This document shows, piece by piece, positions 12,056-22,644 of a stretch of DNA of 64,000 nt. The position numbers and the translations under genes are program-made. A model generated the notes under the pieces. It was not told where the DNA came from and ran no database searches. It saw only the letters and a program-made list of their open reading frames with translations. Source of the stretch: Metarhizium brunneum. Taxonomy: Eukaryota > Ascomycota > Sordariomycetes > Hypocreales > Clavicipitaceae. Each line of letters opens with the position of its first letter. The stretch's first letter is position 1. The stretch spans positions 2,914,001 to 2,978,000 of the forward strand of contig NC_089426.1 of the NCBI RefSeq assembly GCF_013426205.1, in the 5' to 3' direction.

Positions 12056-12831
12056 GTTGACCCCGGAGAGGACACAGAGGGGGTGAGGGAAGCAAAGAAG
12101 CAAGAGGGTGGATGGATTCGTGTCTGAGAAATCTATTGTTACATGGCATGTGCTTGGCGGGCGTTCAATCTCAAAAAATACCCCATTGTCTACTTAGTAG
12201 TGTCTACTTAGTGGCTACATTTCTTCTTCTGTTTGACCAGCCTCGGAGCGTCGAATGATTAATCGGTTGCACGGCAGTATCATAGTCGCATCACAGTAAT
12301 TTGGAGCACGCATCACATGAATTAGTACCAACCCTTTTCATACCATCATTTCCTCTCGCACTCTAACATTAAGTCACTTTACTTTTGCTCAGTAGTTTTT
12401 TTTTTTTTTTTTTTTTTTTGCAATTTAAAACTCTCATTTCACTACTCTGCCCAAGACTACGGCCCGGCTTGCCTGATAAACAAATTAGCGAGTGACTGAC
12501 AAGCCACGCATCAACTTGGCCCGTAGCCGAACTCATCCCTGGGTTGAGCAAGGCAGCTCGCCGTGCTTTCCGTTTCGCTGCGGCCAATACTCGCTCTTGC
12601 CGAGGATCCTCACCCAACAACCAAAAAAAGCAAAAAAATCTCTCACGCATCAGTGGATGATGGTGGCCGTCGTCCTCGAGTTCGATTGGAGCCGAGTTGA
12701 GCCCCTGGCTATCGATACATCTGGAAAGAGGTGCAATACGCGGGGGATCGTTCTCGTCCCAAACCGTCCTCTACGTCAGCGGATGCCTCGTGATGAGCAA
12801 GCAGCTGACAGGGCAACGGCGCATTGCTAGC
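12056..12831. other. intergenic 3' flanks of convergent EOS1 and eIF1, with T24 tract
   Basis: EOS1 (+) and eIF1 (-) end towards each other here. A near-duplicate GTCTACTTAGT occurs twice near 12189 and 12203. An uninterrupted run of 24 T lies at 12396-12419. No gene is supported; an open plus-strand frame at 12492-12830 has no domain and reads into the eIF1 3' end. Confidence 0.5.
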
Positions 12832-13625
12832 TTAGAAACCGTGGACTTTGATGGTCTTGGCGTCTAGCTCAAGGCCGTCCTTCTTGTCGACGAGGAATTC
12901 CTGAACATCTTTGCGCTGGTCACCCTGGAGCTGGATCACCTCGCCCATTTCCGTATCGTTGACGATAGTGCCATTGCAGGCTGGAGAGTGCTGTTAGTAA
13001 CCATGTCTATGCCCGGTGTCGCTAACAATGGATGCGTTTGGAAGTAGCCTTCAACGTACCAAATTTCTTCTTGATGACCTTGAGAATCTTCTTCTGGTCA
13101 AACTTCTTCGGAAGACCCTGCACAGTGGTCAAAGTCTTACGTCCATTACGCTCTATATATTTGTCAGTAACTGTGCGTTCAGGGTGCATGTGCTGCTCCC
13201 CCTCTCTGTCACGCCATATGGAGGAAGATTGTGACATAGATTGCCGCTCCGCGTGAAGACGTGGGTATAACATCAAGTCGGGTGAGGCAAGCGTGGAAGA
13301 CGTACGCTGAATACGTATATGTATGTAATTCTGTGACTGCTTGGTCTCGCCTGTATCTTCGTCGGCTTCGGCGAAGGGGTCTAAAAATTGCGTGAAATTA
13401 GCATCATTACTCAAAGTTGCGAGTCAGAGCGCCGTGGCAGGGGAAATGGCGGGGCCTACAGCTGGCAGAGGATCAAGACGCGATGAAAAAGCGGGTTTGT
13501 GGGCGACAGGGGAAAACATGGGCGAAGGACGAGAAAAAAAAGAAGATGGTGATGAGGGAGTAAGGGGCGATCATGAAGAGGCCAGAGGATAACTTACCAA
13601 AGGTCTTAAGATTTTCGATGGACAT
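12832..13625 (-). CDS. SUI1: translation initiation factor eIF1 (SUI1)
   Basis: Four small exons, 13625-13598, 13380-13306, 13152-13060 and 12980-12832, sum to 345 nt (114 aa), close to the roughly 108-115 aa usual for eIF1. The product begins MSIENLKTFDPFAEA. It contains the SUI1 fold signature QQRNGRKTLTTVQGLP, the basic KKFDQKKILKVIKKKF stretch and the C-terminal VIQLQGDQRKDVQEFL region. eIF1 binds the 40S subunit near the P site, promotes scanning and enforces start-codon selection. All introns are short with standard ends and conserved phases (1, 1, 1). The gene is convergent with EOS1. The long GC-rich leader upstream of 13625 fits a highly expressed housekeeping gene. Confidence 0.95.
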
Positions 13626-15668
13626 AAACTCGGACGTTGAGGGGTGACTGTGGGAAATGGGTTTGTTGACGAAGTCGGGATGTTTCAGCGAAAGGCTGCA
13701 GATAGAGGTGCCTCGCTGTGTGAAGTTTGTTTGGACGGGTTGTAGGTTCGTGAAGGCGAAGTTGAAGCAGCAGGCGATGGGGGGAGAATAAAATCCGAGA
13801 AGGAGAATTGTGCTTCTGGCGAGGGAAAAGGTTTAAATGTGCGTGGCGAGAGGCAAAGGGCTGACAAGAGCGTTTGCGACAAGAGGCCGGATTAGTGGTG
13901 ATGGGAAGAGGGGCGGGAAATGGGAGAAGACTCGTCTGGAGCCTTTTGATGCAGGCCGAGAAGACGAGGGGCACGGGGCTTGGGCTGCGGGCTGCGGAAT
14001 GTGTGGGCAAGAGGTGGTGGGCGGGCGGTGGTAGGTTATGGGCAGACGGCGGCAGGTGGCATACTACAGAGACGGGAGCAGCTTGCAACTGGCGGACAAC
14101 GGGCGGCGAGTAGCGGCCAAGTGCCCCACCAAGGGTAGGGTGGGCGAATGAGGCGCAATTGCTGCCTTAGATTTGAGGTGTGCACAGCCACAGAAGGTCG
14201 CAGAAGGGCCTGGCAATCTGGCTATCAGACGACTTATGACTGATAGCCTTCGTGCTCTTGAGAGCTGTAGTGTGTGTCTCGGTGTGCCAGCCTTCAAAGT
14301 CTCAGCTTGAGGTCAGCGTTCAAGTGACATGGATGCCAACATTGCAGCGCCTGGTCATGTCAAGCGCGCTCAAGCGTGATGAGCCAATCGCGACAGGGTT
14401 CATTAGGCCCATTAGGCCCAGTGACCTGTAAATGCCTGGATTCTTTCAGATTGATGACAACCCACCAGCTCCTGCAAATTGCAAATTGCAGGAGCGAGAC
14501 AGGCATCTGGCTGGCAGCGAAATAGATGGGACTGAAAGTAAGACAGTGCGCCTTTGTCATTTTTGTTGCGAGGCTCAATCATTGCTTGGCGGTCTGGCTG
14601 CTGCAGGTCATCGACATCAGGCTGTGTTTAGGTGCGGCGTCACCGCGCCACCTGTGCCGCCGAGCCAAGGGAATGCCGGCGGGAACCTATGAACTTTCTT
14701 CAAGCACTGGCTGCCTATAGGTAAAAAAGTGAATGTGAAGTGTCATCGCCGCAGCCTCTGGCTGTTCGCCCCAACAGGTCTGGTATAATTGCTCTTTTCT
14801 CCTAGCCTTGCAGCATGATAAATTCGTGGATTGGAGCACAAATGTGTCTCACTCACGTGAGCAAGCACTAGCTTCCACGTCGCGGTCTAGTGCCGCCACA
14901 AGAACTCTGGAGGCAGAGGTCGACGGTAGGTCCATTCTGTATGGGCACTCTTGTACTAGTAGTACTAGATAGCGGTTGGTAGTTATAATCCGTACTGCGT
15001 CATAGATTGACTCTCCTTTTGGCACGGTCCAATACTGTCTCTTGGGAGCGGCATTCCGAACATTAAATGGCAGGAGCAACCCGAGCGGCGAGGGCGACAC
15101 CGGCTGGGAGGCAGCGAGGGGAGCTGTCATTCCGCCATCTGAGCCTGTCAGCTCAATCTTTGATTTTGCGCTATGAAGTCATCAAGACACAAGTCTGCAG
15201 TCACTAGGCTTTCGGCCTGCTTCGAGGCCTCTCGGGTTTCTCAGGTTCGTCATGTCGTGGTTGTCTGGTGTCTGCTGCCCCTCCACTGCCCCTCCATTGC
15301 ATTCTTTCAGCCCCGCTGGCTACTCGCCTGTTCCACCACCGGCGCAACCGTCATTGGCTTTTCGGATTTTTCAACCAGTTGTGTTGGCATCTCTAACATG
15401 CCTCACGCTTCTCGCCTATGACCGCCTTGTTGGTCAATGAATTGGGCATGCTTGCCGTCGAATTAGGTGGGTGATAGTACGCATCCAAAGAATTGCGAGC
15501 GTTCGAGCGTTGGGTGAATGGTATCACCGTGTCACGTCATCTGTTTGGTACACCTGACACCAAATTGTTACAATCACCACCGTCTTCTTGCGACACCTTA
15601 CAAAAGCAAACGAATTTGATATGCGAGATTGTTACTAGACTTAGCTGTCGAGGGCCGGCCAGCTCATT
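13626..15668. other. intergenic region between eIF1 and TRM44
   Basis: This stretch holds the divergent upstream regions of eIF1 and TRM44. No gene is supported: the open frames near 13.6-14.3 kb are low-complexity Ser/Pro/His or Gly/Arg translations of a purine/pyrimidine-skewed leader. A small perfect stem (9 bp, CTCCTGCAA / TTGCAGGAG) lies at 14469-14494, and an ATTAGGCCC-type tandem doublet near 14402-14420. Confidence 0.45.
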
Positions 15669-17168
15669 ATGCCATTTGAACCTGAGGGGGTGCCCTCAAC
15701 AGCGTTGCCCTATTTCGAAGACTCTACCGCCGAGACCGACGTATGGGTGCCGTACTATAGCCATGGCTGTACTTTTGGGCCAGAGCTGTTTTCTAGCATC
15801 ATGATGAATATGGTTCACAACCCTAACATCAATTCTACTTGGCTATTTCGCGCAGATATCTTGTACGACGACGGAAACATGGACGAGGCCACTACAACAA
15901 ACATCTCCAACGGTGTGCCTGACACCATCCAACCCGTCATTCGAAGTATCCCACATATACCCCTGAAGCGCACTTTAGTACGACGATTGATCCCCAGGAG
16001 CGAAAGAAGGGACAATCCCCTCAATCAAACTTGCACTTTCCATTTCACGAATGAGTCAGAAACACTCGTCACATCTTTGGTCTTATATATTCCTCATGTG
16101 GTGTCTATGGAGCATCTACCCTTCTATCACCCAAAGGTCCGAGGAATTGCACACCTTCATCAGTGGAGCACTACTTCGCGCTCTGGCACAATATCGGTTC
16201 ATTTTCTAGGGGGTTCGCCAAGTGACCTTTTGGATCCCAAACTAGGTCGAATTGCCTTTCATCTTCTTGAGGTTCTTCACAGACATGGCGAAGGAGCTGT
16301 GCAAGGTTACGTCAAAAGGGTCCATCACGATCGCGTTATACCCCAGGCAAGATTTCAAAATCGATATGCGGAACTCAAGAGCAAATATTCGCGCCGACTG
16401 GTCAACACCTGGGCTGAGAGCACCGACCCTGGCAAACACGTATTTGAAGATCTTGGCATTGCTGCTTTCTTGATTGAGCTATGGGCAGACATGTACAAGG
16501 GCAAAGAATTCCCTGGTTTCGTTGATATAGGGTGTGGAAATGGTCTGCTCGTGTATCTCCTTACACAAGAGGGTTATAACGGTTGGGGTTTCGATGCGCG
16601 GGCGCGAAAATCATGGGCCAACTACACAACTCCAACAGCCATGTCACCGTCTGGGAAATCTCTTGAGGAAAAGCTTCTATTGCCCAGCATAATACCCGCC
16701 CACAGAGACAGAAACAATCCCTCTCAACTATTACACTCTGCTCATATCCACGATGGAGTCTTCAGATCAGGTACATTCATCGTCTCAAATCACGCCGACG
16801 AACTGACACCTTGGACGCCTATCCTCGGCACAATCTCCAACTGCCCCTACATCATGATCCCCTGCTGCAGCCACAGTCTGACTGGGGAGAAATACCGCCC
16901 GCCCCCACCAAGGGACAAGTCGAAGCCAAAGTCAACATATGCCTCGCTGGTTGACTGGGTGTCCCAAATTGCAGAAGATTGTGGCTGGCAACCAGAAACT
17001 GAAATGCTACGCATCCCGAGCACAAGGAATACGGGAATCCTAGGTCGTCACCGAATCAAGGCAGCTTCTGACATAGACATACACGCCATACTACACAAGT
17101 ACGGCGGTGTTGAGGGATACTATGAAAATGTAGTGAAACTGGTCAAGGCGGGGCCACGATCACACTGA
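15669..17168 (+). CDS. TRM44: tRNA (uracil-2'-O-)-methyltransferase TRM44
   Basis: A single uninterrupted frame of 499 aa. SAM-binding motif I is VDIGCGNGLLVYLL (about residues 285-298), followed by GYNGWGFDARARKSW, a combination typical of the Trm44 family. Further conserved blocks are GTFIVSNHADELTPWTPIL and MIPCCSHSLTGEKY near residues 375-415. The enzyme methylates the 2'-OH of U44 in cytoplasmic tRNA-Ser. The N-terminal 220 residues are the less conserved half. There is no signal peptide, fitting a cytoplasmic protein. The ATG at 15669 is the first of the frame. The stop is only 12 nt from the stop codon of the dioxygenase on the other strand. Confidence 0.9.
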   Translation: MPFEPEGVPSTALPYFEDSTAETDVWVPYYSHGCTFGPELFSSIMMNMVHNPNINSTWLFRADILYDDGNMDEATTTNISNGVPDTIQPVIRSIPHIPLKRTLVRRLIPRSERRDNPLNQTCTFHFTNESETLVTSLVLYIPHVVSMEHLPFYHPKVRGIAHLHQWSTTSRSGTISVHFLGGSPSDLLDPKLGRIAFHLLEVLHRHGEGAVQGYVKRVHHDRVIPQARFQNRYAELKSKYSRRLVNTWAESTDPGKHVFEDLGIAAFLIELWADMYKGKEFPGFVDIGCGNGLLVYLLTQEGYNGWGFDARARKSWANYTTPTAMSPSGKSLEEKLLLPSIIPAHRDRNNPSQLLHSAHIHDGVFRSGTFIVSNHADELTPWTPILGTISNCPYIMIPCCSHSLTGEKYRPPPPRDKSKPKSTYASLVDWVSQIAEDCGWQPETEMLRIPSTRNTGILGRHRIKAASDIDIHAILHKYGGVEGYYENVVKLVKAGPRSH

Positions 17169-17180
17169 GACTTTACCCCC

Positions 17181-18382
17181 TTAGTCTAGGTCAGGAACTG
17201 GCAAGTGATCTACCAGCTTCATACTCAAGCCCAACTCTCGAAGCGCTTGGATGGCATTGCGATCTCGTAGCTCATCGGCTTCCTTTTGTGTGACAAGCAC
17301 AAAATCGTGCTTCAAGAGAAGTGTGCCCTCCTTCACGCCATATTTGGCTGCCGTGGCGGCATCAACTTTCTCCAGATCAACAATGAGGCTCCTCTTGACA
17401 GCAAACACGGCGTCGCTCGTCTCATAAGGATCGCCACACATGTACAATGCCCTTGGATAAGTCATATTAGCAAAGAGCCGTCGGCCCTCCTAGCAGTTGC
17501 AAGTTGAAATACTTACGTGGTCAAATGATCCCAGCCATCCTTTTCAAACATGAAGTGCATATGCGCCGGCCGCCAACAATGCCGTTTCAGCAGCTTCAGC
17601 AACTGCCCAACCGGCCCGTCCTCGGGTATGGCATAACTCACGGGCCTGACTGCCTTGAACCAAAACTTGCCCTTGGCGTCGCTCACAATGATGCACCTCT
17701 CTCTGGGACCCTCCCGGTGGTCGTGCTGCACATCATATTGGCCCGATGAATCAGTCTCCCAAATGTCCACCTTGACGTCGGATACAGGATTCCCCGCCGT
17801 ATCGCTGACGGTGCAAAGCACAAGGAGGGGCTCGCCATTCGGATCAGATGTCATGGAGCTGCCAGAGTCAATGGTTGGTGCGTCGTGGGTATGGAACGGA
17901 CCGAGGTTAGACCCCTCTGTTGAAGCAGGCGGTTTAGGATGGTTGATAGAGTCGACCAGCAACGATAAGGCGAGTACGTCGGAAAGGAGGATGAATTCCT
18001 ACCACTGTCAGCACGGCCCATCCTTTTCACGACATGACAAAGAGTTAGAGATTAGAGAAGAAAAGAGAAATAATTCACAAATGCCATCTATTTTGATACC
18101 AAGCCAGGTGAAAAGAGCGAGACTTACATGCCTCACATCGCTACTCGTTTGCCCACACCTCACCAAAAAGTCCAACGCCGCCATCCACTCCGTCGTGCTC
18201 AACCTCGTCCCCCTCGCAAAGTCATGCAGGTGCGTAATCAGCCTCTCCACGAGGTAATTAACACGCGCATTCCCGCTCTGCGTACTGATTCGCACCACAT
18301 TGGGCGTAATGTTATCTGTTGTAAGGTCCAACAGGGGCCCTGGCAGCGTAGGTTGTGCCATGCTGTACGATGTCCTCGTCAA
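17181..18382 (-). CDS. intradiol ring-cleavage dioxygenase (catechol/hydroxyquinol 1,2-dioxygenase type)
   Basis: Exons 18382-18128, 17998-17517 and 17451-17181 sum to 1008 nt (335 aa). Joining SSDVRH to EFILLSDVLA and HLTT to ALYMCGD restores the family reading frame. The non-haem Fe(III) ligands of intradiol dioxygenases are all visible: Tyr173 (SGQYDVQ), Tyr207 (RPVSYAIPEDGPVG), and His231 and His233 (CWRPAHMHFMF). The N-terminal helical dimerisation domain (LVERLITHLHDFARG) is present. The reaction is oxygen-dependent ortho-cleavage of a catechol or hydroxyquinol to a cis,cis-muconate or maleylacetate precursor, in aromatic catabolism; substrate preference is not decided by the sequence. 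No signal peptide, so it is cytosolic. A second in-frame ATG at 18361 (MAQPTLPG) is an equally good start. The gene is tail-to-tail with TRM44. Confidence 0.9.
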
Positions 18383-19125
18383 ATCGTGCGGGCCGGACTT
18401 CAGGACCCCGTCTTCTTATATATTCGGCCCAGGCGACCGGTGGCATGATTGTCCTGTTGTAGATTCTCCTTTCGGCCGCACCCTTTCATCCCGCCTCCCC
18501 TTCCCGGTCTGCCATCTCGTCAACGTGATGCGACTATCCCCGCCGTCCTGGTGTCATTTTTGGCGGGGTAGGTTGTATTTATACACTCGAGATGGCTCAC
18601 CTGTAAATCTTGCTTCGAATCAGGGAGTTATCGTCGGCGCCAATGTCCCGAAACAGCCTCAGCGGCACTGAATACCATCCACACGGAACATGGCTGACTA
18701 GTGCACTTAAAAAAGTCAATGGGATCGAAACAAGATACATCATTATGCTGCCAACGCCAAAACTATGCACCCTATGCGGAAGATCGACCTCCTTACACTC
18801 TCTACCGAGTTCAGAATTCCACCAATCTGGCAAATGCAGCAGCTTCTCTGTAGTATTTGATATCCATGCTCGTCCATCCTCAAAACACACAATATAGTGA
18901 CTATTCCTCATGCAGACTTGAACAACACATCATCCATCATTTCCCGTTGGTATGTTCTCAAAACAAGAAAAATAAAAACTTGGTATCCGACAACTGTAAA
19001 ACATTGCCATCCGCAACATCCATTACTTATTTACTGATGCCATCATATTCGAAAAATTAGAAACAAACGAAAACCGTGGGCGTCAAAATTCGACCACTTG
19101 GATTGAGTAAATGCATGCGGCATCA
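18383..19125. other. spacer: dioxygenase promoter and 3' flank of the Ser/Arg-rich gene
   Basis: No gene is supported. The left half is the presumptive promoter of the minus-strand dioxygenase. The AT-richer right half (about 18.95-19.10 kb) is probably the 3' UTR of the neighbouring minus-strand gene. Confidence 0.5.
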
Positions 19126-21744
19126 TCATTCTTCCTCGTCCTCCTCAATTGGTGCAGGCGTGCGACGCTCGGTGCGCCTCTTGGGTCGTCGATGTCTTGA
19201 GCTGCTGATATTGCTGGCAGAGTCATCCGGCATGATGTCAATGTCGTCCATGGCCCAATCATCGTCACTTGCGCCTTCGACATCACTGCCGGCAGCCCAG
19301 GCTGGCCGTTCGTATCCCGAGTGCTGAGAATTGCCGGATCCAGGGGTGGACAGCACATCGATGCGACGACGACTCTGCAAGTTCTGCATGAGGCCGGCTC
19401 CTCGCAGCCGCAGGGCTGTTCGTACCATCTCTGCCTTTTGGTGCAGTTTCTCAAACGCGTCTTCTAAACTTTCCATGCCTGCGTAAATCTCCCGTTCTAT
19501 TTCAGCAATGGCTGCCATTTCCATTTCCTCGTCATTTGATACAGGCTGTCTGCTACTTCCCTGGACGCCTGACGATGCCAGGCTAACAAAGGATGCAGGC
19601 GTCGCGCCTCGGGAGTAGGGCGAGAATGGGGTTGTAGTCCTGGATCCCATGGCTGATGGTCCTCTAGGCAGCGGACTCATTGAGGAGCGGGAGCCAAAGT
19701 AGCCGCTTGCGGGCGTTTCAGCACGAGATTCGAGACCTGGATTCATGTCGTCTGCATCTGCTCCTGACCAGAGGAAGCCGTCAAATCGGCCAGAGGTCAA
19801 AATCTCCCATTCGGCGTTATTAATATTTGAAATAGTGACGAGCAAATCGTGAGTATGTGGGTTCTTGACAAGGTAGCTGGCGGATTCAGCATCTCGAGGG
19901 ACTTGCTGTAGGCGATACAAGCGTTGAAGGGACAAGCCGGACTTGACGATGAAGTCGTTCCGTGGCCTATGAACTGGTGTAGGAGCCCTAGTCGACGACT
20001 TTAATTCTCGTGAACCGGACAACAGAGCATTGAAGAATGGCCGATCATCAGCGGCCATGTTTGTCAGAATGGCAAATGTAAGAGTCTCATCGTCCACATC
20101 TTGGGGAGGTGGTACTGGAGTTTCACCCGTGTTAGTTAGCCACTTATCTACAGCCGACCTGACCTTCTTCGACTGTCGAAGGTAATGTTCTCTGAATTCT
20201 TCTGCGATATCCGGGTCCATTTTCAAGGGAGATGCAGGTCGCGGTGGTACTTCTGCGGAGATCTCAGCGGCTTTGGTCCCAATCTCAGCAAGATCAAACG
20301 GCGGCCAGTCTGGAAGTTCAATACGCCCGCTGACCCATTCCAGCACGTCACCCCATGTCAGGCCCTTGTGTATTTCATGAGATCGATCGCACATGACGCA
20401 TGCGCAGCCGTGAGGCGGCAAGTCCCGTGAGAAAACATTTTCCAGCCTGTCCAACAGACGTCGGGCAACGGAGCGATGGCCAGTCGCAACTGCAACAGAG
20501 CCCTGCTTCGCCAAAACGTTGGAATATTGGTCAAGTAGGTTGAGGAATGGCGCAAACAACGTGTCCGATCCAGTCAAGGGGGGGTTCGATGTTCGAGATC
20601 CATTCTGAAGAGGCAGGACTGATAAAAAGTGTCGAGGGACGGGGTAGGGCAGACCACCATTTTGCAGCAGGTAGTCGACTCGAGGGATGTCGTGGATATC
20701 GATTGGGGGCGGCGGAGGTGGAGGTGGTGGTCCGGCCATGGAAGCTGGGGTCGCCGTCTTGGACGGGAAAGCAGATTCATTGTCTGCAAAGTCGGGCGGA
20801 GATGGGTCCTTGCCGCCGTCATACAAGTGGGAGGGAAATCTCGCTGTCTGGGTCGGTGTTCGTGGGGAGGAATCTTGGACGCTTGACGGTGAGGATCCGT
20901 CGTCTCGAGACTCGACCCTCTTGGAGCTGGACCTGGCAGAGTCGGATCTTCTCACAGAATGCCGCGATGAACTTGACCTGACAGAGCCAGATGAACGAAG
21001 TTTGTCGTGTGATTTGTGCTCGCGTGATTTGATGTAGGTGGCTTGGCTGGACGAAGCAGATTTTCTGCTCAGCTTGGACCGATCATCGTTATGGGATGCG
21101 GATCTGGAGAGACCAGAAACTGTAGATTTGGGGCGTCCACCGTCAGAGCCCTTGATATCACCGCCGCTCTTCCTCCTGTCTGCAGAGACATCGGTCTCGG
21201 GTGGGGTAGGCGGTCTGGAGCCCCTTTTGGAGGTTGATGCTGCTCTGTGCAGTTCAGCAGACCTTGATCTCCGTTCTTCGTCGCCAACGTCGGTAGGTTC
21301 AGGGGTTGGGGGGTTGGAGAGGTGCGACTTTCGTGGCTCACCCAAGTCGTCGCGGCTCATGACAGCTTCTTTGCTGTGGGCCTTGCTGAAGCTCGGGTAA
21401 GGCATAGAGATGCGTGGCTTATCGAGGGATATGCTGATTGCATCTGCGGTTATGTCACTGGTAGAGCCATTTCTCTCGCGAGGCCCATCCCCGTCCTTGT
21501 CTCTCTCGCGATCTCTGTCGCGATCCTTCTTGCGATGTCGCCTGGTGGAGGCCTCACTGCCATCTGTGCCAAGCTTACTGCGCGAAGTCGAGGACTTGGA
21601 AGATCGGTGGCGGCGTTCACGGTCCTTGTCTCTGTCCTTGTCTCGATCTGTTTTACTCCGTTCCGACTTGGGGCGTCGGGTCTTGTCGCGATGGCCTTCG
21701 TCGGCGACGGAGTCGACGTCGGCGTCACGTTCCTTTGAAGGCAT
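19126..21744 (-). CDS. large conserved fungal protein, Ser/Arg-rich N terminus
   Basis: An intronless frame of 872 aa. Residues 1 to about 330 are disordered and highly charged, dense in RDKDRDKDRE-like and SRSS-type runs. A polyproline run (about ten Pro) leads into the ordered part, starting IDIHDIPRVDYLLQNGG. The middle (about 345-600) is the conserved core, with PVPRHFLSVLP, LLDQYSNVLAKQGSVAVATG and a Cys cluster GCACVMCDRSHE that could bind a metal. The C terminus has a helical stretch (EMAAIAEIEREIYAGMESLEDAFEKL) and ends in an acidic tail, EEDEEE. From memory, orthologues are often labelled 5-methylcytosine G/T mismatch-specific DNA glycosylase in fungal annotations, but I see no helix-hairpin-helix glycosylase motif and would not assign that activity. 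A nuclear role is plausible from composition only. Confidence 0.8.
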   Translation of the reverse strand: MPSKERDADVDSVADEGHRDKTRRPKSERSKTDRDKDRDKDRERRHRSSKSSTSRSKLGTDGSEASTRRHRKKDRDRDRERDKDGDGPRERNGSTSDITADAISISLDKPRISMPYPSFSKAHSKEAVMSRDDLGEPRKSHLSNPPTPEPTDVGDEERRSRSAELHRAASTSKRGSRPPTPPETDVSADRRKSGGDIKGSDGGRPKSTVSGLSRSASHNDDRSKLSRKSASSSQATYIKSREHKSHDKLRSSGSVRSSSSRHSVRRSDSARSSSKRVESRDDGSSPSSVQDSSPRTPTQTARFPSHLYDGGKDPSPPDFADNESAFPSKTATPASMAGPPPPPPPPPIDIHDIPRVDYLLQNGGLPYPVPRHFLSVLPLQNGSRTSNPPLTGSDTLFAPFLNLLDQYSNVLAKQGSVAVATGHRSVARRLLDRLENVFSRDLPPHGCACVMCDRSHEIHKGLTWGDVLEWVSGRIELPDWPPFDLAEIGTKAAEISAEVPPRPASPLKMDPDIAEEFREHYLRQSKKVRSAVDKWLTNTGETPVPPPQDVDDETLTFAILTNMAADDRPFFNALLSGSRELKSSTRAPTPVHRPRNDFIVKSGLSLQRLYRLQQVPRDAESASYLVKNPHTHDLLVTISNINNAEWEILTSGRFDGFLWSGADADDMNPGLESRAETPASGYFGSRSSMSPLPRGPSAMGSRTTTPFSPYSRGATPASFVSLASSGVQGSSRQPVSNDEEMEMAAIAEIEREIYAGMESLEDAFEKLHQKAEMVRTALRLRGAGLMQNLQSRRRIDVLSTPGSGNSQHSGYERPAWAAGSDVEGASDDDWAMDDIDIMPDDSASNISSSRHRRPKRRTERRTPAPIEEDEEE

Positions 21745-22644
21745 GCTTCAGCATTGGGGCCGAAGTGGCCAAGCGGCTGGGTGACGACAGCAGTGGTCGA
21801 CAAATTTGTGTCCGAGCTTGCTGGTTCCGAGGTTGGAATCGAGAATTCGTTTGCAGTCGCTGCCTCGCTGTTTTGAATGAAGGGAGAAAAGAAGGTGAAG
21901 AATGTCGAGTCGGGTCTGGTGGATTTCGTCAGGTTCAGGCACCGATGACTTCACTCAGTGTGGGAGGTAAGTAACTGGGTGCGGGACTATGCGGGACTGG
22001 GTGCCCATGAGGATGCGGTGTGCTTGCAGCTCTGGATTCCGGGAGTGGGGGAGGCTGTCTTTGGAAACGGCAGACGAGAAATGTGGATAATAATAGATGC
22101 TGCAGAAGATGCTAAGGGAGGAGGAAAAGGACGGTTGAGAAAAAGGTGATGTGAGGTGGAGGAGGAGAATCGACACGGACGAGCGGCAAAAATGCATCGA
22201 GCAGGAGCACGAGCAGGAGCAGCTGGGAGCAGCTCGGGGATGCCAAAGTTCAATGCTTGAAGCACTCGAGGCGTCAGTCCACCAGGCTGCCAGTTCATAT
22301 TCACTTGAGCTGTTGGCCAGTTACAAGGCACAAGGCCCAGACCCTGCACCACCAGCTGCACCACCACCCAAGGGTGTAGCCGCTGCTATGGGGCGGCTTC
22401 TCAGGGTCCCGTCTCGCCATCCTTTCTCTTTGGTCCATTCACAAGACAGCCAAGCCAGCCTTCAGAAAAGAAAAAAACTGGGACTCCAGGCTTGCGGGTG
22501 GCGTCCAACATTTCCCAAACATAAGGACCACGACCAGCTCATCAATCCTCCCAGACGTCTCGTCTGTCAAGACAGCACATGCCCCTCTGGTTTCCAGCGA
22601 GCACCTGCGTGGGGCGAGCTTGAGTTGGGGCTCCAGCTGGCTGG
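21745..22644. other. upstream region of the Ser/Arg-rich gene
   Basis: Probable promoter and 5' leader of the minus-strand gene ending at 19126. A GAGCAGGAGCACGAGCAGGA-type purine repeat lies near 22199-22220. An open plus-strand frame (22151-22720) runs across this repeat into the inverted-repeat element and is not considered a gene. Confidence 0.45.

Noticed and set aside
13606..14113. Open frames on both strands upstream of eIF1
   Set aside because: They overlap each other in a compositionally skewed leader and lack domains; probably eIF1 promoter or 5' UTR.
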